A stretch of DNA of 64,000 nucleotides from Janibacter sp. DB-40 (GTDB lineage: Bacteria; Actinomycetota; Actinomycetes; Actinomycetales; Dermatophilaceae), in contig NZ_CP120360.1 in assembly GCF_029510815.1 (NCBI RefSeq), positions 620,001-684,000 on the forward strand. The letters run 5' to 3'. Both the position numbers and the translations under genes were made by a program. Under the pieces are notes generated by a model. That model ran no database searches. It was not told where the DNA came from and saw only the letters and a list, made by a program, of their open reading frames with translations. This document shows positions 29,616-40,478 of this stretch, one piece after another. The first letter of the stretch is position 1. Each line of letters opens with the position of its first letter.

Positions 29616-30772
29616 GCACGCTCATCACCAACATCGGCGAGCTCGTCACCTGTGACGGGACGGGCGAAGGGGGCGTCGGCGCCCGCTCCGACCAGGCCCT
29701 GGTCGTCGTTGACGGGACCATCGTCTGGACCGGTCCGGTCGCGTCGGCCCCCGCCGCGGACGAGGTCATGGACGTCGGGGGCCGGTGCGTCCTGCCGGGA
29801 TTCGTCGACAGCCACGCGCACCTCGTCTTCGACGGTGACCGGTCCGCCGAGTTCGCCGCCCGGATGGCCGGGGAGCGCTACGACGGCGGCGGCATCGGGG
29901 TGACCGTCGAGGCCACCCGCGCGGCCGGCGACGAGCGGCTGCGGGCCGCACTGGCCGCCCGGGTCGCCGAGATGCGCGCGCAGGGGACGACCACCGTCGA
30001 GGTGAAGTCCGGGTACGGGCTCGCCGTCGAGCACGAGGTGCGCGCCCTGCGGCTCGCCGCCGAGGTCACCGACGAGGTGACCTACCTCGGGGCGCACTTC
30101 GTGCCGGCGGAGATGCGCGAGGACCGGGACGGCTACCTCGATCTCGTGACCGGGGAGATGCTCGCCGCCTGCGCACCGCACGCCCGGTGGATCGACGTCT
30201 TCTGCGAGCCGGCCTCACCGCACGCCTTCACCGGTGAGGAGTCGCGCCGGGTGCTGACCGCCGGGCGCGACGCCGGGCTGGAGCTGCGGGTCCACGGCAA
30301 CCAGATCGACCACGGGCCGGGGGTCCAGCTCGCCTGCGAGCTCGGTGCGGCGAGCGTCGACCACTGCACGTACCTCTCGAGCGACGATGTCGCCGCCCTG
30401 GTGGACAGCGCTGCGACGACGACGGCGACGCTGCTGCCGGGTGTGGAGTTCTCCACGCGGTCGCCCTACCCGGACGCACGGGCGCTCCTCGACGCGGGGG
30501 TGTCGGTGGCGATCGCCAGCGACTGCAACCCGGGGACGTGCTTCAGCAGCTCGATGCCCTTCATGGTCGCGCTCGCCGTGCGGGAGATGGGGATGACGCC
30601 GAGCGAGGCCGTCGTCGCCGCGACCCGGGGTGGAGCACGCGCGCTGCGACGCGAGGACATCGGTCGGATCGAGGTCGGTGCCCGCGCGGACCTGGCCGTG
30701 CTCGAGGCGCCGAACCACCTGCACCTCAGCTATCGCGCGGGCGTGCCGATCGCGCGGGCGCTGGAGGTCTGA
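29612..30772 (+). CDS. hutI: Imidazolonepropionase
   Basis: 386 residues. Metal-dependent amidohydrolase that opens imidazolonepropionate to formiminoglutamate. The metal motif is [16 protein letters not shown] and further histidines are in LGAHFVP and [11 protein letters not shown]; the aspartate is in [10 protein letters not shown]. The GTG start overlaps the hutG stop. Last gene of the hut operon, convergent with the DinB-like gene 7 bp away. Confidence 0.96.
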   Translation: MSTLITNIGELVTCDGTGEGGVGARSDQALVVVDGTIVWTGPVASAPAADEVMDVGGRCVLPGFVDSHAHLVFDGDRSAEFAARMAGERYDGGGIGVTVEATRAAGDERLRAALAARVAEMRAQGTTTVEVKSGYGLAVEHEVRALRLAAEVTDEVTYLGAHFVPAEMREDRDGYLDLVTGEMLAACAPHARWIDVFCEPASPHAFTGEESRRVLTAGRDAGLELRVHGNQIDHGPGVQLACELGAASVDHCTYLSSDDVAALVDSAATTTATLLPGVEFSTRSPYPDARALLDAGVSVAIASDCNPGTCFSSSMPFMVALAVREMGMTPSEAVVAATRGGARALRREDIGRIEVGARADLAVLEAPNHLHLSYRAGVPIARALEV

Positions 30773-30779
30773 GGCGCTC

Positions 30780-31337
30780 TCAGTACCAGGCCGGCACCCA
30801 GTCGTCGGCCGGGTCCTCGCCGACGCGGCCGTCGACGGACTCCCGGAGGAGGTCTGCGTGACCGGTGTGGCGGCCGTACTCCTCGAGGAGGTCGAGCAGG
30901 AGCCGGCGGAGGTTCGCCTGGCCGACGTCGGGCATGCCCATGCTCACCGGCCGGTCGAGGCCCCCGTCCGCCGCCGCGTCGGCGTAACGCCTCCGGGCCG
31001 TGGCGACGGTCTCGTCGTACAGGGCGTACAGCTCCTCGGGGGGCTGCGTCGGGGCGAAGTCGGAGTCCTCGTCCGCCACGACGTCGTCCCACCGGGGATC
31101 GAGCTCGGCGCCGGACAGCCGCGTCGTCGAGTAGTGGTCCTCGACGAGGGCGAGGTGCATGAGGAGGCCGGCGAGCGTGAGGGACGAGGCGCCCAACCGC
31201 GCATGCAGGCCGTCGGCATCGAGACCGTCGGCCTTCCACCGGAAGGTGGCCCGCTGCCGGTCCAGGGCCGCCACCAGCTGCTCCGCGTCGGTGCCGGTCA
31301 GCGGTGGCTCCCACGGTGGCGATCCCGCCTGGCTCAT
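30780..31337 (-). CDS. DinB-superfamily (DUF664-like) protein
   Basis: 185 residues. Four-helix DinB/YfiT fold with conserved metal-site histidines in LLMHLALVEDHYS and EEYGRHTGHADLLRE; the sequence SLTLAGLLMHLALVE is typical of the DUF664 branch. In actinobacteria many relatives are thiol-dependent S-transferases (mycothiol or bacillithiol), but no specific activity can be assigned. Its ATG overlaps the stop of rmuC (ATGA). Confidence 0.85.
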   Translation of the reverse strand: MSQAGSPPWEPPLTGTDAEQLVAALDRQRATFRWKADGLDADGLHARLGASSLTLAGLLMHLALVEDHYSTTRLSGAELDPRWDDVVADEDSDFAPTQPPEELYALYDETVATARRRYADAAADGGLDRPVSMGMPDVGQANLRRLLLDLLEEYGRHTGHADLLRESVDGRVGEDPADDWVPAWY

Positions 31338-32545
31338 GACGCCTCCTCGCGATGGCTGGACACTCCATCCTCGCGCCGCCGGTCCCGGTGCACCAGTCCC
31401 TCGACGTCGAGATCGGGGCGGCCCTCCTCGGCGGCGACTGCGTCGATGAGCTCGGGCGCGGTGAGCGGACGGGGTGCGGTGGTCACCGCCGGCACCTCGT
31501 CGATGGCATCGGTGGTCAGCCCGATCTCACCCATCCGCCGGGCGCTGACGAGCACCCGCGACTCCAGCGAGCCGACGAGCCGGTTGTAGTCCTCGACCGA
31601 GCGCTGGAGTGAGCGGCCCATCCGGGTCGCGTGGTCGCCGAGGGTCCCCAGCCGGGCGTACAGCTCGCGGCCGACTGCCAGCAGCTCGCGCGCGTCCTGG
31701 GTCACCGCGTCCTGCTGCCAGGTGAACGCGACCGTGCGCAGCAGGGCCAGCAACGTGCCGGGGGAGGCGAGCACGACCTTGCTCGCCATCGCCTCCTCGT
31801 GCAGGCCGGGAGCCTGCGAGAGGGCAGTCGCGAGCGTCGCGTCCGAGGGGACGAAGCACACGACCATCTCGGGCGAGGGGTCGAAGGCGCTCCAGTAGGA
31901 CTTACCCGCCAGGGTCGCCACGTGGCTGCGCAGCGCCGCGGCGTGCCCCTCCAGCAGGCGGGCGCGCTCATCCGGGGCCAGGTCCTCGGCCTGCGCCTGC
32001 AACCAGTGGCTCATCGGGGCCTTCGCGTCGACGACGAGATGCTTCTCGCCCGGCAGGTGGACCACGACGTCGGGGCGCACGTCGCGACCGGCGGGGGTCA
32101 CCCCCTTCGCCTGCTCCTCGAAGTCGCACCGCGCCATGAGACCGGACACCTCGAGGACGCGCCGCAGCTGCACCTCGCCCCACGCCCCCCGCACCGAGGA
32201 GACGCGCAGGGAGGAGGCCAGGGACGCCGCCTCGTGGCCCACTCGGGTGGTGGTCTGCTCCACCCGGCCGAGGGCCTCCCGGACCACCGCGAACTGGTCG
32301 ACCCGGTCACGCTCGAGCTGCTCGACCTTGCGCGAGACACGGCGCAGCGCCTCGCCCATGGGCGCCAGCGCGGCCGCCGTCTCGGCGTCCTCGCCGAGGC
32401 TCGCCTCGAGATCGGTCACCCGCTCGCGCAGGCCGTCGCGCTCGACACCCAGCCCCACGACGCGGGCGCGCACCGTCAGCCAGGCCAGGAGTGCGCCGAT
32501 GAGCACCCCGAGGAGCAGTCCGGTCAGGAGGGTCGCGATGTCCAT
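31334..32545 (-). CDS. rmuC: RmuC-domain DNA recombination protein
   Basis: 403 residues. A membrane segment at about 5-25 (LLTGLLLGVLIGALLAWLTV) is followed by a coiled coil (about 30-100) and the RmuC nuclease-like domain (VRGAWGEVQLRRVLEVSGL, RPDVVVHLPGEKHLVVDAKAP read in two blocks, YWSAFDPSPEMVVCFVPSD). Limits inversions at short inverted repeats in E. coli. ATG 32545 is used; the upstream extension has no similarity. Confidence 0.93.
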   Translation of the reverse strand: MDIATLLTGLLLGVLIGALLAWLTVRARVVGLGVERDGLRERVTDLEASLGEDAETAAALAPMGEALRRVSRKVEQLERDRVDQFAVVREALGRVEQTTTRVGHEAASLASSLRVSSVRGAWGEVQLRRVLEVSGLMARCDFEEQAKGVTPAGRDVRPDVVVHLPGEKHLVVDAKAPMSHWLQAQAEDLAPDERARLLEGHAAALRSHVATLAGKSYWSAFDPSPEMVVCFVPSDATLATALSQAPGLHEEAMASKVVLASPGTLLALLRTVAFTWQQDAVTQDARELLAVGRELYARLGTLGDHATRMGRSLQRSVEDYNRLVGSLESRVLVSARRMGEIGLTTDAIDEVPAVTTAPRPLTAPELIDAVAAEEGRPDLDVEGLVHRDRRREDGVSSHREEAS

Positions 32546-32761
32546 GGCTCCAGCCAACCAGCGACGGCCGACAACGTCGGGGACGTGGCCGCGACGGGCA
32601 GCGGTCGGGTGGTCGCGATGGGCACGTGAGTACGCTGGTCGACATTTCCGCGTCCGTCGCCCGGGCGTCACGACATCGCCACGCTCGGTTCCTCCAGTGG
32701 TCCCGACGGGTCGTGACCGACTGGTGCGAGGGACAGCCGTCGATCATGGGAGACACGCGTC

Positions 32762-34756
32762 ATGTCCGAGGAGCACCCGCCGGGCCGGGAGAAGAGGACC
32801 ACCACCGCAGAGCGACGGAAGGGCGACTCGCTGGCCACCCTCGACTACCAACGGCCCCGTTACCCGCACAACATCCATCCGGCACTGGTGCCGGGCATCG
32901 GCATCGACGAGCAACGGCGCCTCTACAGCGTGGACAAGTTCGTCTTCGGCATCGCCGGTGCGCTGACGGTCGCCTTCGTCATCTGGGGCCTGGCCTCCCC
33001 GGCCAGCGTGGGCGAGGTGTCCGGGGTGGCCTACGACTGGACGATGAGCCACCTGGGGTGGCTCTTCAACGCCGTGGCGACCGTGGTGCTCGTCTCCCTG
33101 ATCTGGCTGAGCCTCTCGCGCTACGGGCGCATCCCGCTCGGCAAGGACGGCGAGGAGCCGGAGTTCAGCACCTTCGCCTGGGTGGCGATGCTCTTCGCCG
33201 CCGGGCTCGGCATCGGCGTGATGTTCTGGGGCCCCTCCGAGCCGCTGACCTACTTCGTCAACCCGCCGCCGATGACCAACGAGGCGGAGTCCACGGAGGC
33301 CCTGCACCACGCCATGGCCCAGACGTACTACCACTGGGGCATCCACGCCTGGGCGATGTACGCGCTCATCGGCGGTGCGGTCGCCTACGCCGCGTACCGA
33401 CGGGGTCGCTCGCTGCTGATGTCCTCGATCTTCGAGCGGCTCTTCGGCAAGAAGCACACCGAGGGCTGGGCCGGCCGCCTCGTCGACATCTTCGCCATCA
33501 TCGCGACCCTGTTCGGCACGGCCGCGGCACTGGGGATCGCCGCGCTGCAGATCGGTGAGGGCGCGGTCATCGTCTCCGGCGCCTCGGACCTGACCAACAC
33601 GATGCTGCTGGTCATCATCGCGGTGCTGTCGGTCGGCTTCGTGATCTCCGCCGTGTCCGGGATCTCCCGGGGCATCCGCTACCTGTCGAACATCAACATC
33701 GTCCTCACGATCGGTTTCGCCGGACTCGTCTTCCTGCTGGGGCCGAGCCTCTTCCTGCTCAACCTCCTGCCCTCGGCGACCATCCAGTACGTCGGCTCGC
33801 TCTTCGACCTCATGGCCCGGTCGGCCTCCTGGGGGCCGGAGACGCTGGAGTTCCAGTCCGCGTGGACGGTCTACTACTGGGCCTGGTGGATCTCCTGGTC
33901 CCCGTTCGTCGGGACGTTCATCGCCCGCATCTCCCGCGGTCGGACCATCCGCCAGTTCCTGCTCGGGGTCATCCTGATCCCCTCGTCGCTGCTCTTCGTC
34001 GCCTACGGGATCATGGGCGGCACGGCCATCTCGATGTACCGCGACGACAAGCCCGGGTTCAGCTCGGAGATCAACCCGCCCGAGGTGCTGTTCTCCATCG
34101 TGGAGAACCTCCCCTTCGCCGGGTGGCTGCCGGTGCTGATCATGGTCATCCTGGCGATCTTCTTCATCACGGCCGCCGACTCCGCATCGGTCGTCATGGG
34201 GATCCTCACCACGCGGGGCAGCCAGGACCCGCCCAAGCCGATCGTGGTCTTCTGGGGCCTGGTCATGGCCGGGATCGCCGTGGTCATGCTCCTGCTCGGT
34301 GACGAGTCGGCGCTCACCGGACTGCAGTCGCTGGTGATCATCACCGCGGTGCCCTTCGCCTTCGTGATGCTCCTGATCATCGTCGCCTGGGTCCGGGAGC
34401 TGCGCACCGACCCGCACACCCTGCGGCAGCAGTACGCCGAGACGGCCGTGAGCAACGCCGTGGTCGACGGCGTCGACAGGTACAACGACGACTTCCGCAT
34501 CCACGTCGTCAGGACCGACCCCGGCGAGGGGGCCGGTGCGGGCGTGGACTCGATGCACGAGGACTACACCGGCTGGTACCAGCGCACCGACGAGCACGGC
34601 GAGCCGGTCGGGTACGACTTCGAGACCGGCGAGTGGGCCGACGGCTGGGAGCCGGAGACGGAGGAGAGCGGCGAGAACGGCGCGTCGAGCCGGTCGCGGA
34701 CGGACGTGCCGGGGCCCGCGGCAGAGGACGACCCGAAGGGCGACGGAGGACGCTAG
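32762..34756 (+). CDS. BCCT-family choline/glycine betaine transporter with long acidic tail
   Basis: 664 residues. A charged N-terminal tail (about 1-55) precedes 12 predicted membrane segments. Family blocks: FAWVAMLFAAGLGIGVMFWG, YYWAWWISWSPFVGTFIARI and ITAADSASVVMGI. The C-terminal 130 residues are hydrophilic and strongly acidic, unlike the basic osmosensing tail of BetP. Context favours choline or betaine: the neighbours are a sulfatase-activating enzyme and a choline-sulfatase-like gene. Its TAG stop overlaps the stop codon of the convergent FGE gene. Confidence 0.94.
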   Translation: MSEEHPPGREKRTTTAERRKGDSLATLDYQRPRYPHNIHPALVPGIGIDEQRRLYSVDKFVFGIAGALTVAFVIWGLASPASVGEVSGVAYDWTMSHLGWLFNAVATVVLVSLIWLSLSRYGRIPLGKDGEEPEFSTFAWVAMLFAAGLGIGVMFWGPSEPLTYFVNPPPMTNEAESTEALHHAMAQTYYHWGIHAWAMYALIGGAVAYAAYRRGRSLLMSSIFERLFGKKHTEGWAGRLVDIFAIIATLFGTAAALGIAALQIGEGAVIVSGASDLTNTMLLVIIAVLSVGFVISAVSGISRGIRYLSNINIVLTIGFAGLVFLLGPSLFLLNLLPSATIQYVGSLFDLMARSASWGPETLEFQSAWTVYYWAWWISWSPFVGTFIARISRGRTIRQFLLGVILIPSSLLFVAYGIMGGTAISMYRDDKPGFSSEINPPEVLFSIVENLPFAGWLPVLIMVILAIFFITAADSASVVMGILTTRGSQDPPKPIVVFWGLVMAGIAVVMLLLGDESALTGLQSLVIITAVPFAFVMLLIIVAWVRELRTDPHTLRQQYAETAVSNAVVDGVDRYNDDFRIHVVRTDPGEGAGAGVDSMHEDYTGWYQRTDEHGEPVGYDFETGEWADGWEPETEESGENGASSRSRTDVPGPAAEDDPKGDGGR

Positions 34757-35687
34757 TGGCCCGCGACCGCCAGGCGGAACCCGGTGTGTCCCAGGGACGT
34801 GTCCGAGGTGGCAATGGTGCGGGCCGACGTGCGGTACCGCCGGCAGTAGGAGGCGTGGCACAGGTACGACCCCCCGCGGAGAGCGGGCGGGTCGTCCGCG
34901 GCGGCGCCCGGAGCGGCCGTCCACTCCCACACGTTGCCGGTCATGTTGTGCAGGCCGAAGGCATTGGCCGGGAACGCATCCGCCGGGACCGTCCCCACGG
35001 GAGCCGTGGGCTCGTGGGGGAAGGTGCCGTGGAAGGTCTGCATCCGGGGCACTCCCTCGGGCTCCATCACCTCCCCCAGGGGTAGGGCTGCTGGTCCAGG
35101 CCGCCCCGTGCGGCGTACTCCCACTCCGCCTCGGTCGGGAGTCGCGCGCCCACCCAGCCGGCGTAGGCGAGCGCGTCCCGGTGCGAGACGTGGGTGACCG
35201 GATGGTCCCCGCGGTCCCCGGCGGACGAGGCCGGTCCCTCGGGGTGGCACCACGTGGCGCCCTCGACCTGCCGCCACCAGGGGGTCTCCGGGACGGCGGG
35301 GCAGCGAGCGCGCGCCTCCGGGGGGAGCAGGCCGGCGAAGACCAACGAGTTGCCGTGCAGCTCGGCGTCGGTGCGGTGCCCGGTCTCGAGCACGAACGCG
35401 GCGAACTCGGCCACGGTCACCGTCGTCGCACCGATGGCGAAGGGGGCGACCCCCACCGCACGAACCGGCCCCTCACCGTCCTCGGGGTAGGCCCCGGGTG
35501 CGTCGCTGCCCATGCGGAACTCCCCGCCGGGAAGGCCGATGAACGGCAGCTGTCCGGGGGCTCGGGCGGCAAGCCGCTCCACGAGAGCGGTGGACCCAGC
35601 GCCCTGCCGGCCGGTGCGGTCCGGGCCGCCGGTGCTCTCGCCGCCCCCGGCGTCGACGGCCCGCGACGGTCCGCAGCAGGAACCCAT
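34753..35687 (-). pseudogene. Formylglycine-generating enzyme (sulfatase-modifying factor), single frameshift
   Basis: FGE converts the sulfatase active-site Cys to formylglycine. The N-terminal part (35687 down to about 35078) reads [44 protein letters not shown] and [12 protein letters not shown], then stops after PYPWGR. The C-terminal part continues in another frame (about 35075 to 34753) with [24 protein letters not shown] and GGSYLCHASYCRRYR, including both copper-site cysteines. One missing G in the GGGGG run (C run 35073-35077 on the plus strand) explains the break. Start ATG 35687 has GGAGGAG upstream. Either recent inactivation or a sequencing error; the domain content is otherwise intact. 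Divergent from the sulfatase. Confidence 0.85.
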
Positions 35688-35731
35688 CGCACTCCTCCTC
35701 AGCCGACATCACGTGGAAGGAATCGTAGATC

Positions 35732-37255
35732 GTGAGACCGAACATCATCGTCGTCCAGGCCGACCAGATGGCCCCGCAGGCACTGGGAGCCTATGGGGAC
35801 GAGGCGGCCAGGACACCGCACATCGACGCTCTGGCGCAGGAGTCCGCAGTCTTCGACCGCGCCTACTGCAACACCCCGTTGTGTGCCCCGTCGCGCGCGT
35901 CGATGATGACCGGTCAGATGCCCTCGGAGCTCGGCTGCTACGACAACGGTGACGACTTCCCGGCGTCCAGCCCGACCTTCGCCCACCACCTGCGCGTCGC
36001 CGGGTACCACACGGCCCTCATCGGGCGGATGCACTTCATCGGGCCGGACCAGCACCACGGCTTCGAGGAGCGGCTCACCACCGACGTGTACCCGGCGGAC
36101 ATGGACATGGTCCCCGACTGGCAGCGCGCCCTGGACGACCGGTTGCAGTGGTACCACGACGCCGACGCGGTCTACACCGCCGGCGTCTCCAAGGCGACCG
36201 TCCAGCAGGACTTCGACGACGAGGTGGGGTTCCACGCCCTGCGCCACCTCAACGACCGGGTCCGGGCCAACCAGGGCGCGGGGGAGGCCGTCCCCTTCCT
36301 CATGGTCACCAGCTTCATCCACCCCCACGACCCGTACGAGCCGCCGCTGGAGCACTGGGACCGGTTCGCCGACGTCGACATCCCGGACCCGAAGCATCCG
36401 CGGGTGCCGAGCCCGAGCGAGGACCCGCACAGCCACCGGCTGCGCGCCATGAGCGGCTTCGACCGCCGCGAGCCGACCATGGAGGAGATCCGCAGGGCCC
36501 GACGGTCGTACTACGCCGCGGTGAGCTACATCGACGACCACGTGGGGCGCATCCTCGATCGGCTGGAGAGCCTCGGGCTGCGGGAGAACACGGTCGTCAT
36601 CGTCACCAGCGACCACGGCGACATGCTCGGGGAGAAGGGGCTGTGGTTCAAGATGTCGCCGTACGAGCAGTCCTCCCGGGTGCCGCTCATCGTCCACGGG
36701 CCGGACCACCTCGTCCCCAGGGGCCGCTATGCCAACCCGGTCTCCCTGCTGGACCTCATGCCCACTCTGCTCGAGCTGGCCGGTGCACCACCACGGCGCG
36801 ACGAGCTGCCCCGCGGCCTGTCGCTGCTCGAGTCCGCCCGACGCGAAACCGCCGGGGAGGCGGGGCCCGAGGACCGCGATGTCGTCATCGAGTACCTCGC
36901 GGAGGGCACGCTGCGGCCCCAGCTGACCCTCGTGCGCGGCCGGTACAAGTACGTGCTCTGCCCCGGGGATCCCGACCAGCTCTTCGACCTGAGCGCCGAC
37001 CCGGACGAGCAGCACAACATCGCCTCCGAGCGCGCCGACCTCGTGCAGTCGCTGCGAGGGGCACTGGAGGTTCGCTACGACCTGGCGCTGCTCGAGGCGG
37101 AGGTGCTGGCCAGCCAGTCCCGGCGACGGTTCGTGGCGGGTGCGCTCGAGCAGGGTCGACGCCGGCCGTGGGACTTCACCCCGCACCCGCAGGAGCGCTA
37201 CGTCCGTGGTGACTTCTGGGGCGCACTGGCGCACGGCCGGATCCGCGACGTGTGA
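35732..37255 (+). CDS. betC: Choline-sulfatase-like sulfatase
   Basis: 507 residues. Type I sulfatase with the formylglycine motif CAPSR (Cys51 in NTPLCAPSRASMMTGQ), metal site residues in VVQADQMAPQALGAYG and VIVTSDHGDMLGEKGLWFK. The pattern after the motif (GQMPSELGCYDNG) and the C-terminal block WDFTPHPQERYVRG resemble choline-O-sulfatase BetC. Releases choline and sulfate from choline sulfate. No signal peptide, so cytosolic, as BetC is. GTG 35732 has GGAAGGA upstream. It requires an FGE; the adjacent FGE gene is frameshifted as sequenced. Confidence 0.88.
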   Translation: MRPNIIVVQADQMAPQALGAYGDEAARTPHIDALAQESAVFDRAYCNTPLCAPSRASMMTGQMPSELGCYDNGDDFPASSPTFAHHLRVAGYHTALIGRMHFIGPDQHHGFEERLTTDVYPADMDMVPDWQRALDDRLQWYHDADAVYTAGVSKATVQQDFDDEVGFHALRHLNDRVRANQGAGEAVPFLMVTSFIHPHDPYEPPLEHWDRFADVDIPDPKHPRVPSPSEDPHSHRLRAMSGFDRREPTMEEIRRARRSYYAAVSYIDDHVGRILDRLESLGLRENTVVIVTSDHGDMLGEKGLWFKMSPYEQSSRVPLIVHGPDHLVPRGRYANPVSLLDLMPTLLELAGAPPRRDELPRGLSLLESARRETAGEAGPEDRDVVIEYLAEGTLRPQLTLVRGRYKYVLCPGDPDQLFDLSADPDEQHNIASERADLVQSLRGALEVRYDLALLEAEVLASQSRRRFVAGALEQGRRRPWDFTPHPQERYVRGDFWGALAHGRIRDV

Positions 37256-37330
37256 GGTCGACGGCGCCTCGAGGAGCCAACGGGCATGCGCCGGACGGGC
37301 TCGCTCGGGTGCGGCCGGTAGCCTCGTGAC

Positions 37331-37891
37331 ATGGCGTCAGAGGAGCTCAACGAGAACGAGGTCATGGAGACCACCCGACGTCCCGATCTCGAGTCGGAGC
37401 AGGGGCGCCGGGCGTTCATCCGGGTGCTCAACGCCCGGATGCCGAAGAAGCGCCTCATCGCTCAGGGTGTCCTGCGGACCGAGGACGGGCGGATCGCCCT
37501 GTGCGAGCTGGTCTACAAGAAGGACTGGGACCTGCCCGGCGGCATCGTCGACCCGGACGAGTCACCGGCCGACTGCGTCGAGCGAGAGGTGCGTGAGGAG
37601 CTCGGCCTCGACGTGAGCGTCCGGGGACTGCTCGCTGTCAACTGGCTGCCGCCCTACCGCGGGTGGGACGACGCGCTGCTGTGCCTCTTCGACCTCGGCT
37701 GCGTCGCCGAGGACACGCTCGAGCGGGTGGTCCTCCAGCGCCGCGAGATCAAGGCGGTGCACTGGGCGGACGCGGAGACGATCGAGGAGCGCACCGCCGG
37801 GTACACGGCCGAGATGCTCGCCGGGGTTGCGCTCGACGGTCGCGAGGACACCGCCTTCCTCGAGAACTCCGCACACCGGGACGGCATGTGA
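37331..37891 (+). CDS. Nudix hydrolase
   Basis: 186 residues. Pyrophosphohydrolase fold with a complete Nudix box: GGIVDPDESPADCVEREV followed by REELGL. The N-terminal 30 residues are acidic and poorly conserved. The substrate cannot be inferred. Its TGA overlaps the start of a small membrane protein gene (GTGA), so the two are translated together. Confidence 0.92.
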   Translation: MASEELNENEVMETTRRPDLESEQGRRAFIRVLNARMPKKRLIAQGVLRTEDGRIALCELVYKKDWDLPGGIVDPDESPADCVEREVREELGLDVSVRGLLAVNWLPPYRGWDDALLCLFDLGCVAEDTLERVVLQRREIKAVHWADAETIEERTAGYTAEMLAGVALDGREDTAFLENSAHRDGM

Positions 37892-38175
37892 GCGGCGACC
37901 CGTCCGGCGAACGACCTCCCCGTCGGCCGCCTCCGTCGCTGTTCGACCTGTGGGGACGCGAGACGGTCAAGGACATGGTCCTGCTCGTCGCTGCCGTGCC
38001 CGTGCTCGCGTGCCTGCTCTACGTCCCGGTCCTCGCCACCTCCGGTGGATCGTGGCCGGCGCTGCTCGGTCTCCTCGTGCTCGCCGTCGCGAACTGGCTG
38101 ATGCTGCGTCTCGTGCTGGGCCGGTGGGTGGCCGCGGGGACGGACCGGGGTGAGCGCCCCCCTTCGCACCGGTAG
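37888..38175 (+). CDS. Small two-helix membrane protein
   Basis: 95 residues, not a recognised family. Pro/Arg-rich first 20 residues (SGDPSGERPPRRPPPS), then LFDLWGRETVKDMV and two hydrophobic segments (about 34-54 and 60-80). The GTG start overlaps the Nudix stop. It ends 12 bp before ychF. The reading frame is supported by position and hydrophobic pattern rather than by known homologues. Confidence 0.65.
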   Translation: MSGDPSGERPPRRPPPSLFDLWGRETVKDMVLLVAAVPVLACLLYVPVLATSGGSWPALLGLLVLAVANWLMLRLVLGRWVAAGTDRGERPPSHR

Positions 38176-38187
38176 ACTCTCGTCCCC

Positions 38188-39273
<1,086 letters not shown>

Positions 39274-39284
39274 GCCCCCGGGCC

Positions 39285-39316
39285 CACCCTCGCGCTCGTG
39301 ACGGGTGCCGAGGGTG
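39285..39316. terminator. Hairpin between convergent ychF and the SPFH gene
   Basis: CACCCTCG and CGAGGGTG, perfect 8-bp arms around a 16-base loop, between two convergent stops. Confidence 0.55.
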
Positions 39317-39321
39317 AGCCG

Positions 39322-40293
39322 TCAGGGGCGGTACTCCTCGAAGCCGGAGCCGACGTCCGGGTCGGCGGCGTCAGAGGCCCTCCCCGCCTCCTGTGCCGAC
39401 AGCAGCGAGTTGCGGATCTCCTGGAAGAGGTCGCCCACCGACCCCGGGTTCGACGGCAGGAAGAGCACGTTCGACTTACCGTTGCGGGCCACGTCCCCCA
39501 GCGTGTCGAAGTACTGGTTCATCAGCAGCAGCTGCTCGGCGGTGTCCTCGATGCCGGCTCGCTTGAGCATCTCGTACTGCTCGGCGATGCCGGTGGCGAT
39601 CGCCTTCCGCTGAGCGGCGACGCCCTCACCCTGCAGCCGCCGGGCATCGGCGTCGGCCTCGGCCTGGGTCACCCGCTTGATCTTGTCCGCCTCGGCCAGC
39701 GACTGGGCGGCGTCGCGGTCCCGCTGGGCGGCGTTGATGGAGTTCATCGAGTCCCGCACCCTCTGGTCGGGGGAGATGTCGGTGACCAGGGTGTTGACGA
39801 TCTGGAAGCCGTAACGGGCCATGGACTCCGACAACCGGTTCTCCACGGCCGAGGCGATGTCGTCCTTGGACTCGAAGGAGGTGTCCAGGGTCATCGACGA
39901 CAGCGACGAGCGGACGGTGTCGAAGACGTAGGAGCGGATCTGCTCCTCCGGGTTGTCCAGCTTGTAGTAGGCGTCGACGACGTTCTCCTCGCCGATGACG
40001 AACTGCACCGCCACGGGGATGGTGACGAAGACGTTGTCCTTGGTCTTGGTCTCGATGTTGACCTCGAGCTGGCGGACGCGCAGCGAGATCGGTCGCGTCG
40101 TGGTCTCGATGAAGGGCGTCTTGACGTTCAGGCCCGGCTTGGCGACCTTCTTGTACTTGCCGAAGCGCTCCACGATCACGTTCTCCTGCGTCTTGACCGT
40201 GAAGAAGATGCTGGTGCGCAGGCCACCGAAAACGAGGGTCGCCACCCCCGCCACGACGACGGCGACGATGGCAAGGGTGATCAGCAGATCCAT
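39322..40293 (-). CDS. SPFH/Band 7 membrane protein (stomatin-like)
   Basis: 323 residues. One N-terminal membrane segment (about 3-27), then the SPFH domain (TQENVIVERFGKYKKVAKPG, RQLEVNIETKTKDNVFVTIP) and a C-terminal coiled coil with EADKIKRVTQAEADADARRL. Such proteins scaffold membrane microdomains and often work with NfeD partners or proteases. No NfeD gene is next to it. ATG 40293 is preceded by CGGAGTCC. Confidence 0.93.
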   Translation of the reverse strand: MDLLITLAIVAVVVAGVATLVFGGLRTSIFFTVKTQENVIVERFGKYKKVAKPGLNVKTPFIETTTRPISLRVRQLEVNIETKTKDNVFVTIPVAVQFVIGEENVVDAYYKLDNPEEQIRSYVFDTVRSSLSSMTLDTSFESKDDIASAVENRLSESMARYGFQIVNTLVTDISPDQRVRDSMNSINAAQRDRDAAQSLAEADKIKRVTQAEADADARRLQGEGVAAQRKAIATGIAEQYEMLKRAGIEDTAEQLLLMNQYFDTLGDVARNGKSNVLFLPSNPGSVGDLFQEIRNSLLSAQEAGRASDAADPDVGSGFEEYRP

Positions 40294-40478
40294 GGCGGAC
40301 TCCGTTGTCAGGGGACGTGGTCCTCCACCGTATCGGTCCACGCCAAGGCCGCCACGGCCCGACGCGACCGTGCAACGTGGAGGCCGGAATAGTCCCAGGC
40401 ATCCAGGGGCTTCATCCGATGAGGACCGGGAGCCATCGAGCCCCCGGTCGTTCCGTCGACCAAGGAGTTCCACCCGCC

